Part shown: positions 17,446 through 25,993 of the stretch, piece by piece
Layout of the letters: every line of letters starts with the position of its first letter
Position numbering within the stretch: the first letter of the stretch is position 1
Assembly: GCA_016720925.1 (NCBI GenBank)
Contig: JADKJR010000006.1
Span: 248,001 to 312,000, forward strand
Direction: 5' to 3'
Length of the DNA stretch: 64,000 nt
Source: Betaproteobacteria bacterium
GTDB lineage: Bacteria > Pseudomonadota > Gammaproteobacteria > Burkholderiales > Usitatibacteraceae
Position numbers and translations under genes: made by a program
The notes under the pieces: model-generated
What the model was told of the DNA's origin: nothing
The model's input: the letters and a program-made list of their open reading frames with translations, nothing else
Databases searched by the model: none

Positions 17446-19278
17446 CTACTTCAATTTAGAAGGCTGTGGGATATTTTGGATGATACCCGGTTTCAGGGTC
17501 CGCCAATCGCGCGTGACGTGGCATCTCTCGCACTGTTGGCCGAATCCGCCGGAGTGTGTGTCGTCTGCTGCATGGCAACCTACGCAATTACGGGGCACGG
17601 CAGGAATTGGTTCGCTCGATCCGCTTGCCGCCTTGCGGTGACAGGCCTCGCAGGTGATCTTTGCATGCGCACCGTCGAGCGGAAACCGGGCTTGCCGGGC
17701 ATGATCGTAATCCCATGCTTTCCACGTGCGTGAGTTGTGGCAAAGGTCGCATTTTCCGCCCATCCTGCCTTTGTGCAGGTCATCGGCAGTGTGACATCCT
17801 CCGCAGACCATCGGCGCATCCTTGAATTTCGGCGTCTTGTGGCAGGATTTGCACTCACTGCGGGCATGCGCGCCGACCAGCTTGAACCGGGATTTGTTGT
17901 GATCGTATACAACACCTGGCCACTTCCTTTCATCATGACATGTCTCACAACGTTCGCCCAGTTGTCCCTGATGCGCATCGTCATTCTTATGGCAGGCGTT
18001 GCAATTTTGCGGGGCGGCTTTCCCGCCGTCCTTCACATATAGCGTGCCCTTGTGGCAACCTTCACACTTGGCGCTGGCGTGTGAAAATTTCAACGGAAAT
18101 TTTGTCGATTTGGTGTGATCAAAGATCGAGGGCTTCCAGCCTTTGTCATTGTGACAACTGTCGCACGCCTTGCCGTAGTCGCCCTTATGACTGTCATCGG
18201 CGCGGTGGCATTCGATGCAGGTCGTGGGCAGCTTCGCCTTCAGACCGGTCTTGTGACAACTTCCACACGGCGTGGACTTGTGCTTGTTGTAAAGTGGAAA
18301 TTTGGTTTCCTTGTTATGGTCGAAGTTGGTTTTGGTCCAGCCGATTTCCTTGTGGCAGGTCTCGCACTTGTCGCCCAACGAGCCCTTGTGTGAGTCATCC
18401 TTGAGGTGGCAGGCCACGCAACGAGTCGGCAACTTCTCCGTGTACAACGGCGCACGGTGGCAGGCATCGCATTTCGCGGTCAAATGTTTACCCAAAAGAG
18501 GATAGCGCGCTTGACGGGCGTGGTTGAACTGGCTCTTCCAGTCCTCTGCGTGATGGCACGTCTCGCATTTCTCGCCATATCGACCCTTGTGATTGTCGTC
18601 CTTCTTGTGACAGCCTATGCAGGTTCGCGGCGTGTTCTTATATCGTTCATTGGCATGGCAGGCTTCACACTTCGCTGTATCGTGTTTGCCGACGAGCGCA
18701 AAGCGAGTCTTGCTATGATCGAATTTAACCTCTTTCCATGTGTTCTCATTGTGGCAATCCACGCATTTATTGCCCAGATCACCTTTGTGTTTGTCGTCCT
18801 TCTTGTGGCAGCCTATGCACGTTAACGGGGCATCGCGATATTTGATTTTCGCGGCATGGCAGGCCGAACACTCCGCTTTTTGATGGGCGCCCTTAAGCGC
18901 AAAATCAGTGTGTGCGTGGTCAAAAGCTTTCGAATCGACTGGGGCGACGTCGGCATCGCGGCCCTTGTGGTCGGTATGGCACACATTGCACTCTTTGTCC
19001 TTTACCGTCGGTGACAAACTGTGGAAGCCGCGATTGGCCTTCAGGTCCTCGGCCACTGGTTTGTGACAATCCAGGCAAAGTCGACGCTGATCGGACTTCT
19101 TGAACTTGGTGTGGCATTTATCGCACTGCATTTCTATCTTGGCATGTCCGGCAATCACTTTTCCGGGCATGACAAGGCCCTCGAACGCCTGTCCGTTTGC
19201 GAGTGGCGTGCATAGTGCACTCGCCAGTCCCAGCAGAATGGCGGCGAACCGAAGGGCATCAATCGTCCGGCGACGCAT
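17446..19278 (-). CDS. 24-haem c-type cytochrome
   Basis: 610 residues from the ATG at 19278 (MRRRTIDALR), with a signal peptide ending near LANGQA; an in-frame ATG at 19293 is also possible. I count 24 CxxCH motifs, from CDKCH to CERCH. From the fourth motif on the protein repeats a roughly 55-65-residue module with three motifs: CxxCH after GxHxxxxC, a C(I/V)GCH or similar followed by KKDDxHKG, and a CxxCH followed by xxWKxxxFDH. The histidines in DHxKT, GKH and DxHKG are candidate distal haem ligands. It is soluble and periplasmic as predicted, lying between the membrane cytochrome b gene (4-20 bases upstream) and the giant cytochrome. A periplasmic relay between the inner membrane and the giant cytochrome is the simplest reading (inference). 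Confidence 0.9.
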   Translation of the reverse strand: MRRRTIDALRFAAILLGLASALCTPLANGQAFEGLVMPGKVIAGHAKIEMQCDKCHTKFKKSDQRRLCLDCHKPVAEDLKANRGFHSLSPTVKDKECNVCHTDHKGRDADVAPVDSKAFDHAHTDFALKGAHQKAECSACHAAKIKYRDAPLTCIGCHKKDDKHKGDLGNKCVDCHNENTWKEVKFDHSKTRFALVGKHDTAKCEACHANERYKNTPRTCIGCHKKDDNHKGRYGEKCETCHHAEDWKSQFNHARQARYPLLGKHLTAKCDACHRAPLYTEKLPTRCVACHLKDDSHKGSLGDKCETCHKEIGWTKTNFDHNKETKFPLYNKHKSTPCGSCHKTGLKAKLPTTCIECHRADDSHKGDYGKACDSCHNDKGWKPSIFDHTKSTKFPLKFSHASAKCEGCHKGTLYVKDGGKAAPQNCNACHKNDDAHQGQLGERCETCHDERKWPGVVYDHNKSRFKLVGAHARSECKSCHKTPKFKDAPMVCGGCHTADDLHKGRMGGKCDLCHNSRTWKAWDYDHARQARFPLDGAHAKITCEACHRKAASGSSEPIPAVPRNCVGCHAADDTHSGGFGQQCERCHVTRDWRTLKPGIIQNIPQPSKLK

Positions 19279-19297
19279 GGCGGAGACCAACATCTCC

Positions 19298-20137
19298 CTA
19301 GTACATGTGTACAGCAACGACATGATAGATAGCGCTCGCAACCAGCAGATAAATGAAAGGTACATGCACGACGTGCCATAACGAGAAGAGACGTTTGTAG
19401 GCATCAAGCTGGGCGGCGCGCTTGACGGTCGTTGTGTAGCGGGCGACTAGTGCATCGAATTGACGACCACGCCGTCCACGCTTGGCTGTGTCCCATTGCC
19501 GGGCCACACCTCGCTTGTCAAGGTGCACGGAAAGCGCGCGGTGGCACTGATTGCGGACTCGCCGTTCAAGCAGTGGCAACGTAACGAACCGAATGACCCC
19601 ATCGACCTTGTTTTTGCCGGGACGCTTCACATCGTCCCGGAAATTCATCATCATTGCAATCACATCCGGCGCCCAATGCATATCCCGGTTAAAGCTGAGG
19701 GCTTCGCTTTCTTCATCCCCTTCGAGTTCGTCCAGCGTAAACTCATGGTCGGACAGGCCATCGTGAACATGTACGTAGATAAAGCGTCCCACAATACCGC
19801 TGCCCACCACCAGCAGCATTGAAATCGTGGCAATTGTTGCGTTTTCCGAGCCAAATCGAAACGTCGAATGAAAAATAATAAGCAACGGCCCGACTATGCC
19901 GCATACCATGTGAAATATGAACCAGGGCTTGCTTGGCCCGGTTCGCTGAAAGGCGCGGATCCGCTTTTTCAGCGGGTATGCGAACAATGCGAGCATGAGA
20001 ATGCCACCCACAAGGCCCAAGTTGTATCCCAAGTCAGAACCCGGCGTGTACCAGTTCTGCGTCCGTATGACGATCACACTTGCGCCCAGCAGCCCGGTAA
20101 CAGCGAACCAAATGACCCAGTTGCTTACAAATTTCAT
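19298..20137 (-). CDS. probable di-haem cytochrome b-type membrane protein
   Basis: 279 residues from the ATG at 20137 (MKFVSNWVIW) with AAGGG upstream; an earlier in-frame start at 20212 lacks support. Hydrophobic segments lie near 8-26, 38-55, 73-92, 101-124 and 252-277. Two histidine pairs have the 14-residue spacing typical of two b haems stacked between two helices: H76/H90 and H258/H272, with H255 and H277 nearby. A charged cytoplasmic-type loop (about 125-250) separates the last helix. I do not recognise a named family. It would take electrons from, or give them to, the quinone pool. It heads the leftward cytochrome run and is divergent from the flavoprotein gene across a 164-base gap. 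Confidence 0.65.
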   Translation of the reverse strand: MKFVSNWVIWFAVTGLLGASVIVIRTQNWYTPGSDLGYNLGLVGGILMLALFAYPLKKRIRAFQRTGPSKPWFIFHMVCGIVGPLLIIFHSTFRFGSENATIATISMLLVVGSGIVGRFIYVHVHDGLSDHEFTLDELEGDEESEALSFNRDMHWAPDVIAMMMNFRDDVKRPGKNKVDGVIRFVTLPLLERRVRNQCHRALSVHLDKRGVARQWDTAKRGRRGRQFDALVARYTTTVKRAAQLDAYKRLFSLWHVVHVPFIYLLVASAIYHVVAVHMY

Positions 20138-20194
20138 TGATACCAAACCCTTGTTGTATTGATCGCAGTTTCTCACATAGCCGGTCAACCGCGA

Positions 20195-20213
20195 TGTGTA
20201 AAATAATGACACA
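20195..20213. promoter_or_regulatory. possible operator in divergent cytochrome/flavoprotein region
   Basis: The 164-base divergent region (20138-20301) must hold promoters for both directions. Within it TGTGT and ACACA form a perfect 5-bp inverted repeat separated by nine A/T-rich bases. The symmetry suggests a dimeric regulator site, but no known box is matched well, and I could not assign -35/-10 pairs confidently. Confidence 0.25.
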
Positions 20214-20301
20214 GTTTAGTATGCTCACCGCAGTTGGTGTCATAAAGTTGGAACGAACTGGCTTGATCACGCGTGGTGAAATGGTTTGAACGGAGATTTA
20301 C

Positions 20302-21682
20302 ATGTTGTCTGAATACCTGATTCACGGTGTCTACGTCGTACCGATTGCGACTGTCCTGTGGTTTTACCTGCGGGGTCGCGCAAAACTTACCACCGAAAGC
20401 ATTGCGGTACGTGACGAATCGATTTCTGCGGGACTGACCGAGCCGCCGTCGTTGCATCCGGTCATCGATAACATTCGCTGCATAGGGTCGGGGGGCTGTA
20501 TTAAGGTCTGTCCCGAGCACGCGCTGGGAATGGTCAATGGCAAGGCGGTATTGGTGAATCCGTCAGCGTGTATCGGCCATGGCGCTTGTGCAGCTGCCTG
20601 CCCTATGACGGCGATTAAACTGGTATTCGGTACCGAGCGGCGCGGCATGGAAATCCCGGTCGTCAATCCGGACTTTCAGACCAATATACCGGGCATGTTC
20701 ATCGCCGGTGAGCTCGGCGGCATGGGCTTGATCAGGAAGTCAGCGGAGCAGGGCAATCAGGCGATTACGTCGATTGAAAAGCTGCTTAAGTCGAAGCGGC
20801 CCGAAGGAGTTGATTTTGATGTGGTCATCGTTGGCGCGGGGCCTGCTGGTCTCGGTGCTTCACTTACCGCGACCGCGGCAAAACTTCGCTACGTGACGCT
20901 TGAACAGGAAACCAATTTGGGCGGCTCCGTTCTGCATTATCCACGAGCCAAAAATAGCCATGACGCCTCCCCTGACACTACCGCTCGTTGGCAAAGTAAA
21001 TTTTAGCGAAGTTTCCAAGGAGAAGTTACTCGAGTTCTGGGAAAACACGGTCAAGACACACGCGCTCAAAATTCGCTTCAATGAGCGCATGACCGAAATC
21101 AAACGCGTCGCCGGTGGATTTGAGGTCGTGACATCAACCGGCACCTATCGATCGGCGACCGTGCTGCTCGCAATCGGACGGCGCGGGACGCCACGTAAGC
21201 TTGGCGTTGAAGGTGAGGACCTGCCCAAAGTCGTTTACCGTCTCCTCGAACCCGAACAGTACCGGCACAAGCATGTGCTGGTGGTCGGAGGCGGTGACAG
21301 CGCTGTTGAAGCCGGATTGGCACTGGCGGAGCTTCCTGATATCACGGTCACGCTGTCTTACCGGGGGGATGCATTTGGCCGTATCAAGACCAAGAATCGC
21401 AAGCGTCTTGAACAGGCAACGGCGGAGCGCTCTTTGTCCGTCATGCTGTCATCCCAAGTCAAGCACCTTGGCGAAACCGACGCCGTTCTTTCGACGCCGA
21501 CGGGTGACTCGGTCATCAAGAATCACGCCGCGATTGTATGTGCGGGCGGTGAGTTGCCCACCAAACTGCTGGTTAGTTTGGGCGTCACCGTTGCGACACA
21601 TTACGGAGAAACCGAAGCTGCGCCTAAAACTCGAGCAACTTCGTCCCGACCTCGACCCAGACCCGCGCTCCCGAAGAAGTAG
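20302..21682 (+). CDS. membrane-anchored iron-sulphur FAD/NAD(P) oxidoreductase, frameshifted
   Basis: Two overlapping frames make one protein of about 459 residues once a single extra A in a run at about 20949-20953 is removed (YPRAK then IAMTPPLTLPL). Start ATG at 20302 with GGAG upstream. Parts in order: one membrane helix (about 7-23); a ferredoxin-like region with C60-x5-C66-x3-C70-P and C90-x5-C96-x3-C100-P; an FAD-binding GAGPAGLG (about 178-185); and an NAD(P)-binding VVGGGDSAVEAG. Both cluster motifs lack the canonical second Cys (Ser and His instead). The C-terminal half resembles thioredoxin-reductase-like flavoproteins. It probably moves electrons between NAD(P)H or ferredoxin and the cytochrome system encoded divergently. 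The indel sits in a homopolymer, so sequencing error is likely. Confidence 0.8.
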
Positions 21683-21773
21683 CTGTGAACGCTGGCGAAG
21701 AATCATTCCGCAGGAAGCAAAGAATACGATGTGGCGCCGAACTGGTTTCGTCGGTCAGTTTCAGGGAAAGCGT

Positions 21774-21803
21774 TTGATTATTTTCACTTTTCCGCGCTAT
21801 AAT
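21774..21803 (+). promoter_or_regulatory. sigma-70-type promoter for rpsB
   Basis: TTGATT (21774-21779) and a perfect TATAAT (21798-21803) are separated by 18 bases, about 150 bases ahead of the rpsB start. It is the strongest promoter-like sequence noticed in the window and fits a highly expressed ribosomal operon. Confidence 0.8.
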
Positions 21804-21882
21804 GCGCGGCTTGGGTAATTGTTGATGCGCCTCGCAATCTGCGTTGCGCCAATTGCCCGATGTAAATCCACACTCTCGCACC

Positions 21883-21939
21883 GTTAAGGTCTCCCTCTCA
21901 TTGTGACGGGGAGTCTCGTGAGAGGCGGCTAACCTTAAC
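21883..21939 (+). promoter_or_regulatory. rpsB leader hairpin (possible autoregulatory element)
   Basis: GTTAAGGT (21883-21890) pairs perfectly with ACCTTAAC (21932-21939), and inside it CCTCTCA (21894-21900) pairs perfectly with TGAGAGG (21919-21925). The structure ends a few bases before the GGAG ribosome site (21944-21947). Ribosomal protein S2 represses its own operon through a leader in E. coli, so this could be the equivalent; direct homology is not established here. Confidence 0.6.
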
Positions 21940-21953
21940 TATTGGAGTTTTTC

Positions 21954-22697
21954 ATGTCAGTAACCATGCGTCAAATGCTGGAGGCGGGCGTCCACTTCGG
22001 ACACCAGACCCGTTTCTGGAATCCCAAGATGGCACCTTTCATTTTCGGTGCCCGCAACAAAATCCACATTATCAATCTTGAGAAATCGCTCCCGATGTAC
22101 CAGGACGCGCTCAAGTTTGTGCGCCAGTTGGCGTCCAACAAAGGCACCATACTGTTCGTTGGCACCAAGCGTCAGGCCCGCGAAATTGTCATGGAAGAAG
22201 CGCAGCGTGCCGGAATGCCGTATGTCGATTCCCGTTGGCTGGGCGGGATGCTCACCAATTACAAGACGGTCAAGGGCTCGATCAAGCGCCTGAAGGAACT
22301 CGAGGCGATGGTCGCAGATGGCTCGCTCGAAAAACTGTCGAAAAAAGAAGCGCTGATGTTTTCGCGCGAAATGGAAAAACTGCAGCGCTCAATGGGTGGC
22401 ATCAAGGACATGGGCGGCGTTCCGGATGCAGTTTTCATTATCGATGTTGGTTTCCACAAGATCGCCGTGACCGAGGCCAAGAAACTGGGCGTGCCCATCA
22501 TTGGCGTGGTTGATACCAATAACTCGCTGGATGGCGTGGACTACGTCATCCCCGGCAACGACGACTCAACCCGCGCAATTCGATTGTATGCACGCGGTGT
22601 GGCCGACGCGATTCTCGAAGGCAGGAGCCAGGTGATTCAGGAAATGGTGAAGCCCGGTGAAGAACTCGTGGAAGTCACCGAAGACGAAGCGAAATAG
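21954..22697 (+). CDS. rpsB: 30S ribosomal protein S2
   Basis: 247 residues, normal length for S2. Begins MSVTMRQMLEAGVHFGHQTR and carries the conserved GxRNKIHIINLEK, RWLGGMLTNYKT and later GIVDTNxxLDGVDYVIPGNDD-like segments. The ATG at 21954 is preferred over an in-frame TTG at 21942 because GGAG stands seven bases before it. It is a component of the small ribosomal subunit. It is followed by an intrinsic terminator and then tsf, the standard order. Confidence 0.98.
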   Translation: MSVTMRQMLEAGVHFGHQTRFWNPKMAPFIFGARNKIHIINLEKSLPMYQDALKFVRQLASNKGTILFVGTKRQAREIVMEEAQRAGMPYVDSRWLGGMLTNYKTVKGSIKRLKELEAMVADGSLEKLSKKEALMFSREMEKLQRSMGGIKDMGGVPDAVFIIDVGFHKIAVTEAKKLGVPIIGVVDTNNSLDGVDYVIPGNDDSTRAIRLYARGVADAILEGRSQVIQEMVKPGEELVEVTEDEAK

Positions 22698-22710
22698 TTT
22701 TGAAATCGGA

Positions 22711-22737
22711 AAAAAGGGGCTCCGGCCCCTTTTTTTT
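22711..22737 (+). terminator. intrinsic terminator after rpsB
   Basis: AAAAAGGGGC and GCCCCTTTTT form a perfect stem around a TCCG loop, with further T residues to 22737. It probably attenuates transcription between rpsB and tsf. Confidence 0.9.
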
Positions 22738-22788
22738 AGATTGCATACGAACAACGCGAATAACCAATACCAAGTTTAAGGAACAATG

Positions 22789-23676
22789 ATGGCGGAAATT
22801 ACAGCAGGCATGGTGAAAGAATTGCGCGAGAAAACCGACGCGCCGATGATGGAATGCAAGAAAGCGCTGACCGAAGCGGCTGGCGACATGGAGCGGGCTG
22901 AAGAGATTCTTCGAGTCAAGCTGGGAAACAAAGCCAGCAAGGCGGCCAGCCGCGTTGCTGCCGAAGGTGTAGTTGCCATCCACATTTCCGCCGATCAGAA
23001 ACTGGGCGCAATAGTGGAAGTTAACTGCGAGACCGATTTCGTGGCCAAGAACGACGACTTCCTCGCCCTGTCGGCCAAATTGGCGGAACTGGTCGCGACG
23101 GAAAATCCGGTTGACGTGGCGGCACTGTCTGCGCTCACCATTGGCGGCACCAGCGTGGAAGAAACCCGCAAGGCGCTTGTCGGCAAGATCGGCGAGAACT
23201 TGTCGATTCGCCGCTTTGTGCGCGTGCCAGCCAAAGGCACTTTGAATAGCTACATTCACGGTGGTGCAAAGGTTGGCGTGCTGGTCGACATCACTGGTGG
23301 CGATGCGGCCCTGGCAAAGGACGTGTCAATGCATATTGCCGCGTCCAAACCGGTGGCTTTGTCCAGCGCCGATGTTCCCGCGGAACTCGTCGAAAAAGAA
23401 CGCGAAATTGCGCGCCAGAAAGCGGCCGAATCCGGCAAGCCCGCGGAAATTGTTGCCAAGATGGTAGAAGGCTCCGCCGCAAAATTCATGAAAGAGGTGG
23501 CGTTGTTGAGCCAGCCATTCGTGAAGGACGACAAGTTGACCATTGAAGCGTTGTTGAAGTCCAAGGGGGCGGCGATCAATTCGTTCACCCTGTATGTGGT
23601 GGGTGAAGGCATTGCCAAGAAAGTCAGCGATTTCGCGGCGGAAGTTGCTGAGGCTGCGGCGGCTGCGGCACGATAA
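22789..23676 (+). CDS. tsf: elongation factor Ts
   Basis: 295 residues; two adjacent ATGs (22786, 22789), the second chosen because AAGGA is then six bases away. Contains the N-terminal UBA-like region (VKELREKTDAPMMECKKAL) and the TDFVAKNDDF signature of the nucleotide-exchange core, then the dimerisation region ending in an Ala-rich tail. It recycles EF-Tu-GDP to EF-Tu-GTP. Lies between two intrinsic terminators after rpsB. Confidence 0.98.
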   Translation: MAEITAGMVKELREKTDAPMMECKKALTEAAGDMERAEEILRVKLGNKASKAASRVAAEGVVAIHISADQKLGAIVEVNCETDFVAKNDDFLALSAKLAELVATENPVDVAALSALTIGGTSVEETRKALVGKIGENLSIRRFVRVPAKGTLNSYIHGGAKVGVLVDITGGDAALAKDVSMHIAASKPVALSSADVPAELVEKEREIARQKAAESGKPAEIVAKMVEGSAAKFMKEVALLSQPFVKDDKLTIEALLKSKGAAINSFTLYVVGEGIAKKVSDFAAEVAEAAAAAAR

Positions 23677-23682
23677 GCAGCA

Positions 23683-23715
23683 ATTCGGGGAAGCGTGCGT
23701 AACGCTTCCCCGAAT
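23683..23715 (+). terminator. intrinsic terminator after tsf
   Basis: ATTCGGGGAAGCG (23683-23695) and CGCTTCCCCGAAT (23703-23715) form a perfect 13-bp stem with a 7-base loop, followed by AGTTTTG. The T-run is short, so termination may be partial. Confidence 0.8.
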
Positions 23716-23792
23716 AGTTTTGCGGTAACGTTTTTCTGCCTGGTTGTGGACACAATCCGCGATCAAACTTGAGAACCCAAAAAGGACGAATG

Positions 23793-24509
23793 ATGGCGAC
23801 ACCAAAGTATCAACGAATCCTCCTCAAGTTATCCGGTGAAGCGCTGATGGGAGATGACGCGTATGGCATCAATCGGCCGACGATTCAGCGCATTGCCGCT
23901 GAAATCAAGGATGTCGCGGATCTTGGCGTCGCGATCGGAATCGTCATTGGTGGGGGAAATATTTTCCGCGGCGTTTCCACCAGCGCCGCCGGCATGGACC
24001 GCGCAACGGCGGATTACATGGGAATGCTGGCGACAGTGATGAATTCGCTTGCACTGCAGGATGCCCTGTCAAAAGCCGGGCTGATTCCGCGCGTGCAGTC
24101 CGCGATCAACATTGAATCGGTGGTGGAGCCCTACGTGCGTCCCAAAGCGATGCAGTATCTGGAAGAAGGCAAGGTCGTTGTATTCGCGGCCGGTACCGGC
24201 AATCCATTTTTTACCACCGACACCGCTGCCGCACTTCGCGGCGCTGAGATCGGTGCCGAAATCGTGTTGAAGGCCACCAAGGTCGATGGTGTTTATACCG
24301 CCGATCCCGCGACGGACAAGACGGCAACGCGTTATCATCAACTTTCGTTTGACGAAGCGATTGTCAAGAATCTGAAAATCATGGACGCCACGGCGCTGGC
24401 ACTATGCCGTGACCAGAAGTTGCCAATCAAGGTATTCTCCATCTTCAAGCAGGGCGCGCTCAAGCGGGTTGTGCTGGGTGAAGACGAAGGTACTTTGGTG
24501 CACGCATAG
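23793..24509 (+). CDS. pyrH: UMP kinase
   Basis: 238 residues from the second of two ATGs, six bases after AAAGGA. Typical bacterial UMP kinase of the amino-acid-kinase fold: ILLKLSGEALMG at the N-terminus, GGGNIFRG phosphate-binding loop, the AAGTGNPFFTTDTAAALR segment and KATKVDGVYTADP. Phosphorylates UMP to UDP in pyrimidine nucleotide synthesis. The order tsf-pyrH-frr is conserved across proteobacteria. Confidence 0.98.
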   Translation: MATPKYQRILLKLSGEALMGDDAYGINRPTIQRIAAEIKDVADLGVAIGIVIGGGNIFRGVSTSAAGMDRATADYMGMLATVMNSLALQDALSKAGLIPRVQSAINIESVVEPYVRPKAMQYLEEGKVVVFAAGTGNPFFTTDTAAALRGAEIGAEIVLKATKVDGVYTADPATDKTATRYHQLSFDEAIVKNLKIMDATALALCRDQKLPIKVFSIFKQGALKRVVLGEDEGTLVHA

Positions 24510-24528
24510 AAATTGGTGGAGTAAAGAA

Positions 24529-25088
24529 ATGAACGTCGCAGAACTGAAAAAACAATCCGAACAAAAAATGGTTAAATCGCTTGAGGCGCTGAAGAGCGAT
24601 CTCGGCAAAGTTCGTACCGGTCGTGCGCATGCAGGAATTCTCGATCACATACAGGTCGACTATTACGGGTCGATGGTACCGCTGAAGCAGATTGCCAACG
24701 TCACGCTTTCCGATGCGAGAACCATTACGGTGCAGCCGTGGGAAAAGAAACTCAGCCTGGTCATCGAAAAGGCGATACGCGATTCCGATTTAGGCTTGAA
24801 CCCCATTTCCGCGGGCGAAGTGATCCGCGTGCCGATGCCGCCCCTGACCGAAGAACGTCGCAAGGAGCTGACGAAAGTCGTCAAATCCGAAGGTGAACAC
24901 GCCAAGGTAGCTATTCGCAATATCCGGCGCGACGCCAACAGCGCCCTCAAGGACGCCCTCAAGGCGAAAACCATTCCCGAAGATGACGAGAAGCGTGCGC
25001 AGGACGACATACAAAATTGACTGACCGCTATATCGCGGAAATGGACAAGGCCGTCACCGAGAAAGAAAAGGATCTGATGTCGGTGTGA
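24529..25088 (+). CDS. frr: ribosome recycling factor, frameshifted near 3' end
   Basis: Starts at the ATG at 24529 behind GGTGGAG. The frame reads MNVAELKKQSEQKM through KRAQDDIQ, then meets a stop at 25018-25020. One extra A in the run at about 25013-25017 would continue the family's normal ending (QKLTDRYIAEMDKAV, then KDLMSV) to a stop at 25086-25088, giving 186 residues, the usual length. RRF is essential, so this is most likely a base-calling error in a homopolymer rather than a real truncation. It splits post-termination ribosomes with EF-G. Confidence 0.95.
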
Positions 25089-25123
25089 GGCCGCGAGGGC
25101 CACATTCAGACCCGGTACGCAAC

Positions 25124-25972
25124 ATGCACGACAGTTCGACTCAAACCATTCCGCACACTGGCGATGTGCCGCGCCACGTGGCCATCATCATGGATGGTAA
25201 CGGTCGCTGGGCCAAGCAACGCTTCCTGCCGAGAGTGGCGGGCCACAAGCGCGGTGTCGAATCCGTTCGTGAAACGGTCAAGGCTTGCGGTGAGCTGGGC
25301 GTTGAGTTTCTCACCTTGTTTGCATTTTCAAGTGAAAACTGGCGGCGCCCGGCTGAGGAAGTCTCCGTGTTGATGCAACTCTTCATTCGCGCCCTCGAGA
25401 GTGAAGTCGCCAAACTGCATGAAAACAAGATCCGTTTCAAAGTGGTTGGTGACCTCGCGGCATTTGATGTGCGCATTCGCGACCTGATTGCTTCCGGCGA
25501 AGAACTCACCAAAGACAACAAGAAACTGACGCTCACGATCGCCGCAAATTACGGCGGCCGGTGGGATATCCTGCAAGCGGCAAATCGGCTGTATCAGGTG
25601 AAACTCCAGCAAAGACGGGTACACCAGGCGGAAAATGCCCGGAAAGGCTCGCCAATGCTTGACTTTGCCGATTTTCCCGATGCGGCGTGCGATGTGTTTT
25701 CCGAGGCCGACTTGGCAGCCAACTTGTCGATGAATTACGCGCCTGAACCCGATCTGTTCATTCGCACCGGCGGCGAAGCCCGCGTCAGTAATTTTCTGCT
25801 TTGGCAACTCGCTTATGCCGAGCTCTATTTCACGCCGGAATTGTGGCCAGATTTTGGGCGCGCGGGTTTGCTGAAGGCGATCGAATCCTACCGCATGCGT
25901 GAGCGGCGCTTTGGTCGCACCAGCGAACAGGTGGCGAGCGTGAGCGCCCCGCCCGCCGTCGACGCGGCGTAA
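25124..25972 (+). CDS. uppS: undecaprenyl diphosphate synthase
   Basis: 282 residues from the ATG at 25124; a GTG at 25085 overlapping the frr end is an alternative. Contains the cis-prenyltransferase signatures HVAIIMDGNGRWAKQR, LTLFAFSSENWRRP, NYGGRWDI and DLFIRTGGEARVSNFLLWQ. It makes C55-PP, the lipid carrier for peptidoglycan and O-antigen. Compared with E. coli it has roughly 15-20 extra residues between the NYGGRWDI helix and the RTGGE motif (around QQRRVHQAENARKGSP), which looks like a loop insertion in frame. Confidence 0.96.
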   Translation: MHDSSTQTIPHTGDVPRHVAIIMDGNGRWAKQRFLPRVAGHKRGVESVRETVKACGELGVEFLTLFAFSSENWRRPAEEVSVLMQLFIRALESEVAKLHENKIRFKVVGDLAAFDVRIRDLIASGEELTKDNKKLTLTIAANYGGRWDILQAANRLYQVKLQQRRVHQAENARKGSPMLDFADFPDAACDVFSEADLAANLSMNYAPEPDLFIRTGGEARVSNFLLWQLAYAELYFTPELWPDFGRAGLLKAIESYRMRERRFGRTSEQVASVSAPPAVDAA

Positions 25973-25993
25973 CGATTCAAACCCGAACATCAC

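Noticed and set aside
25013..25020. Programmed frameshift in frr
   Set aside because: No slippery heptamer with a downstream structure was seen, and the family is not known to use recoding; a homopolymer error is simpler.
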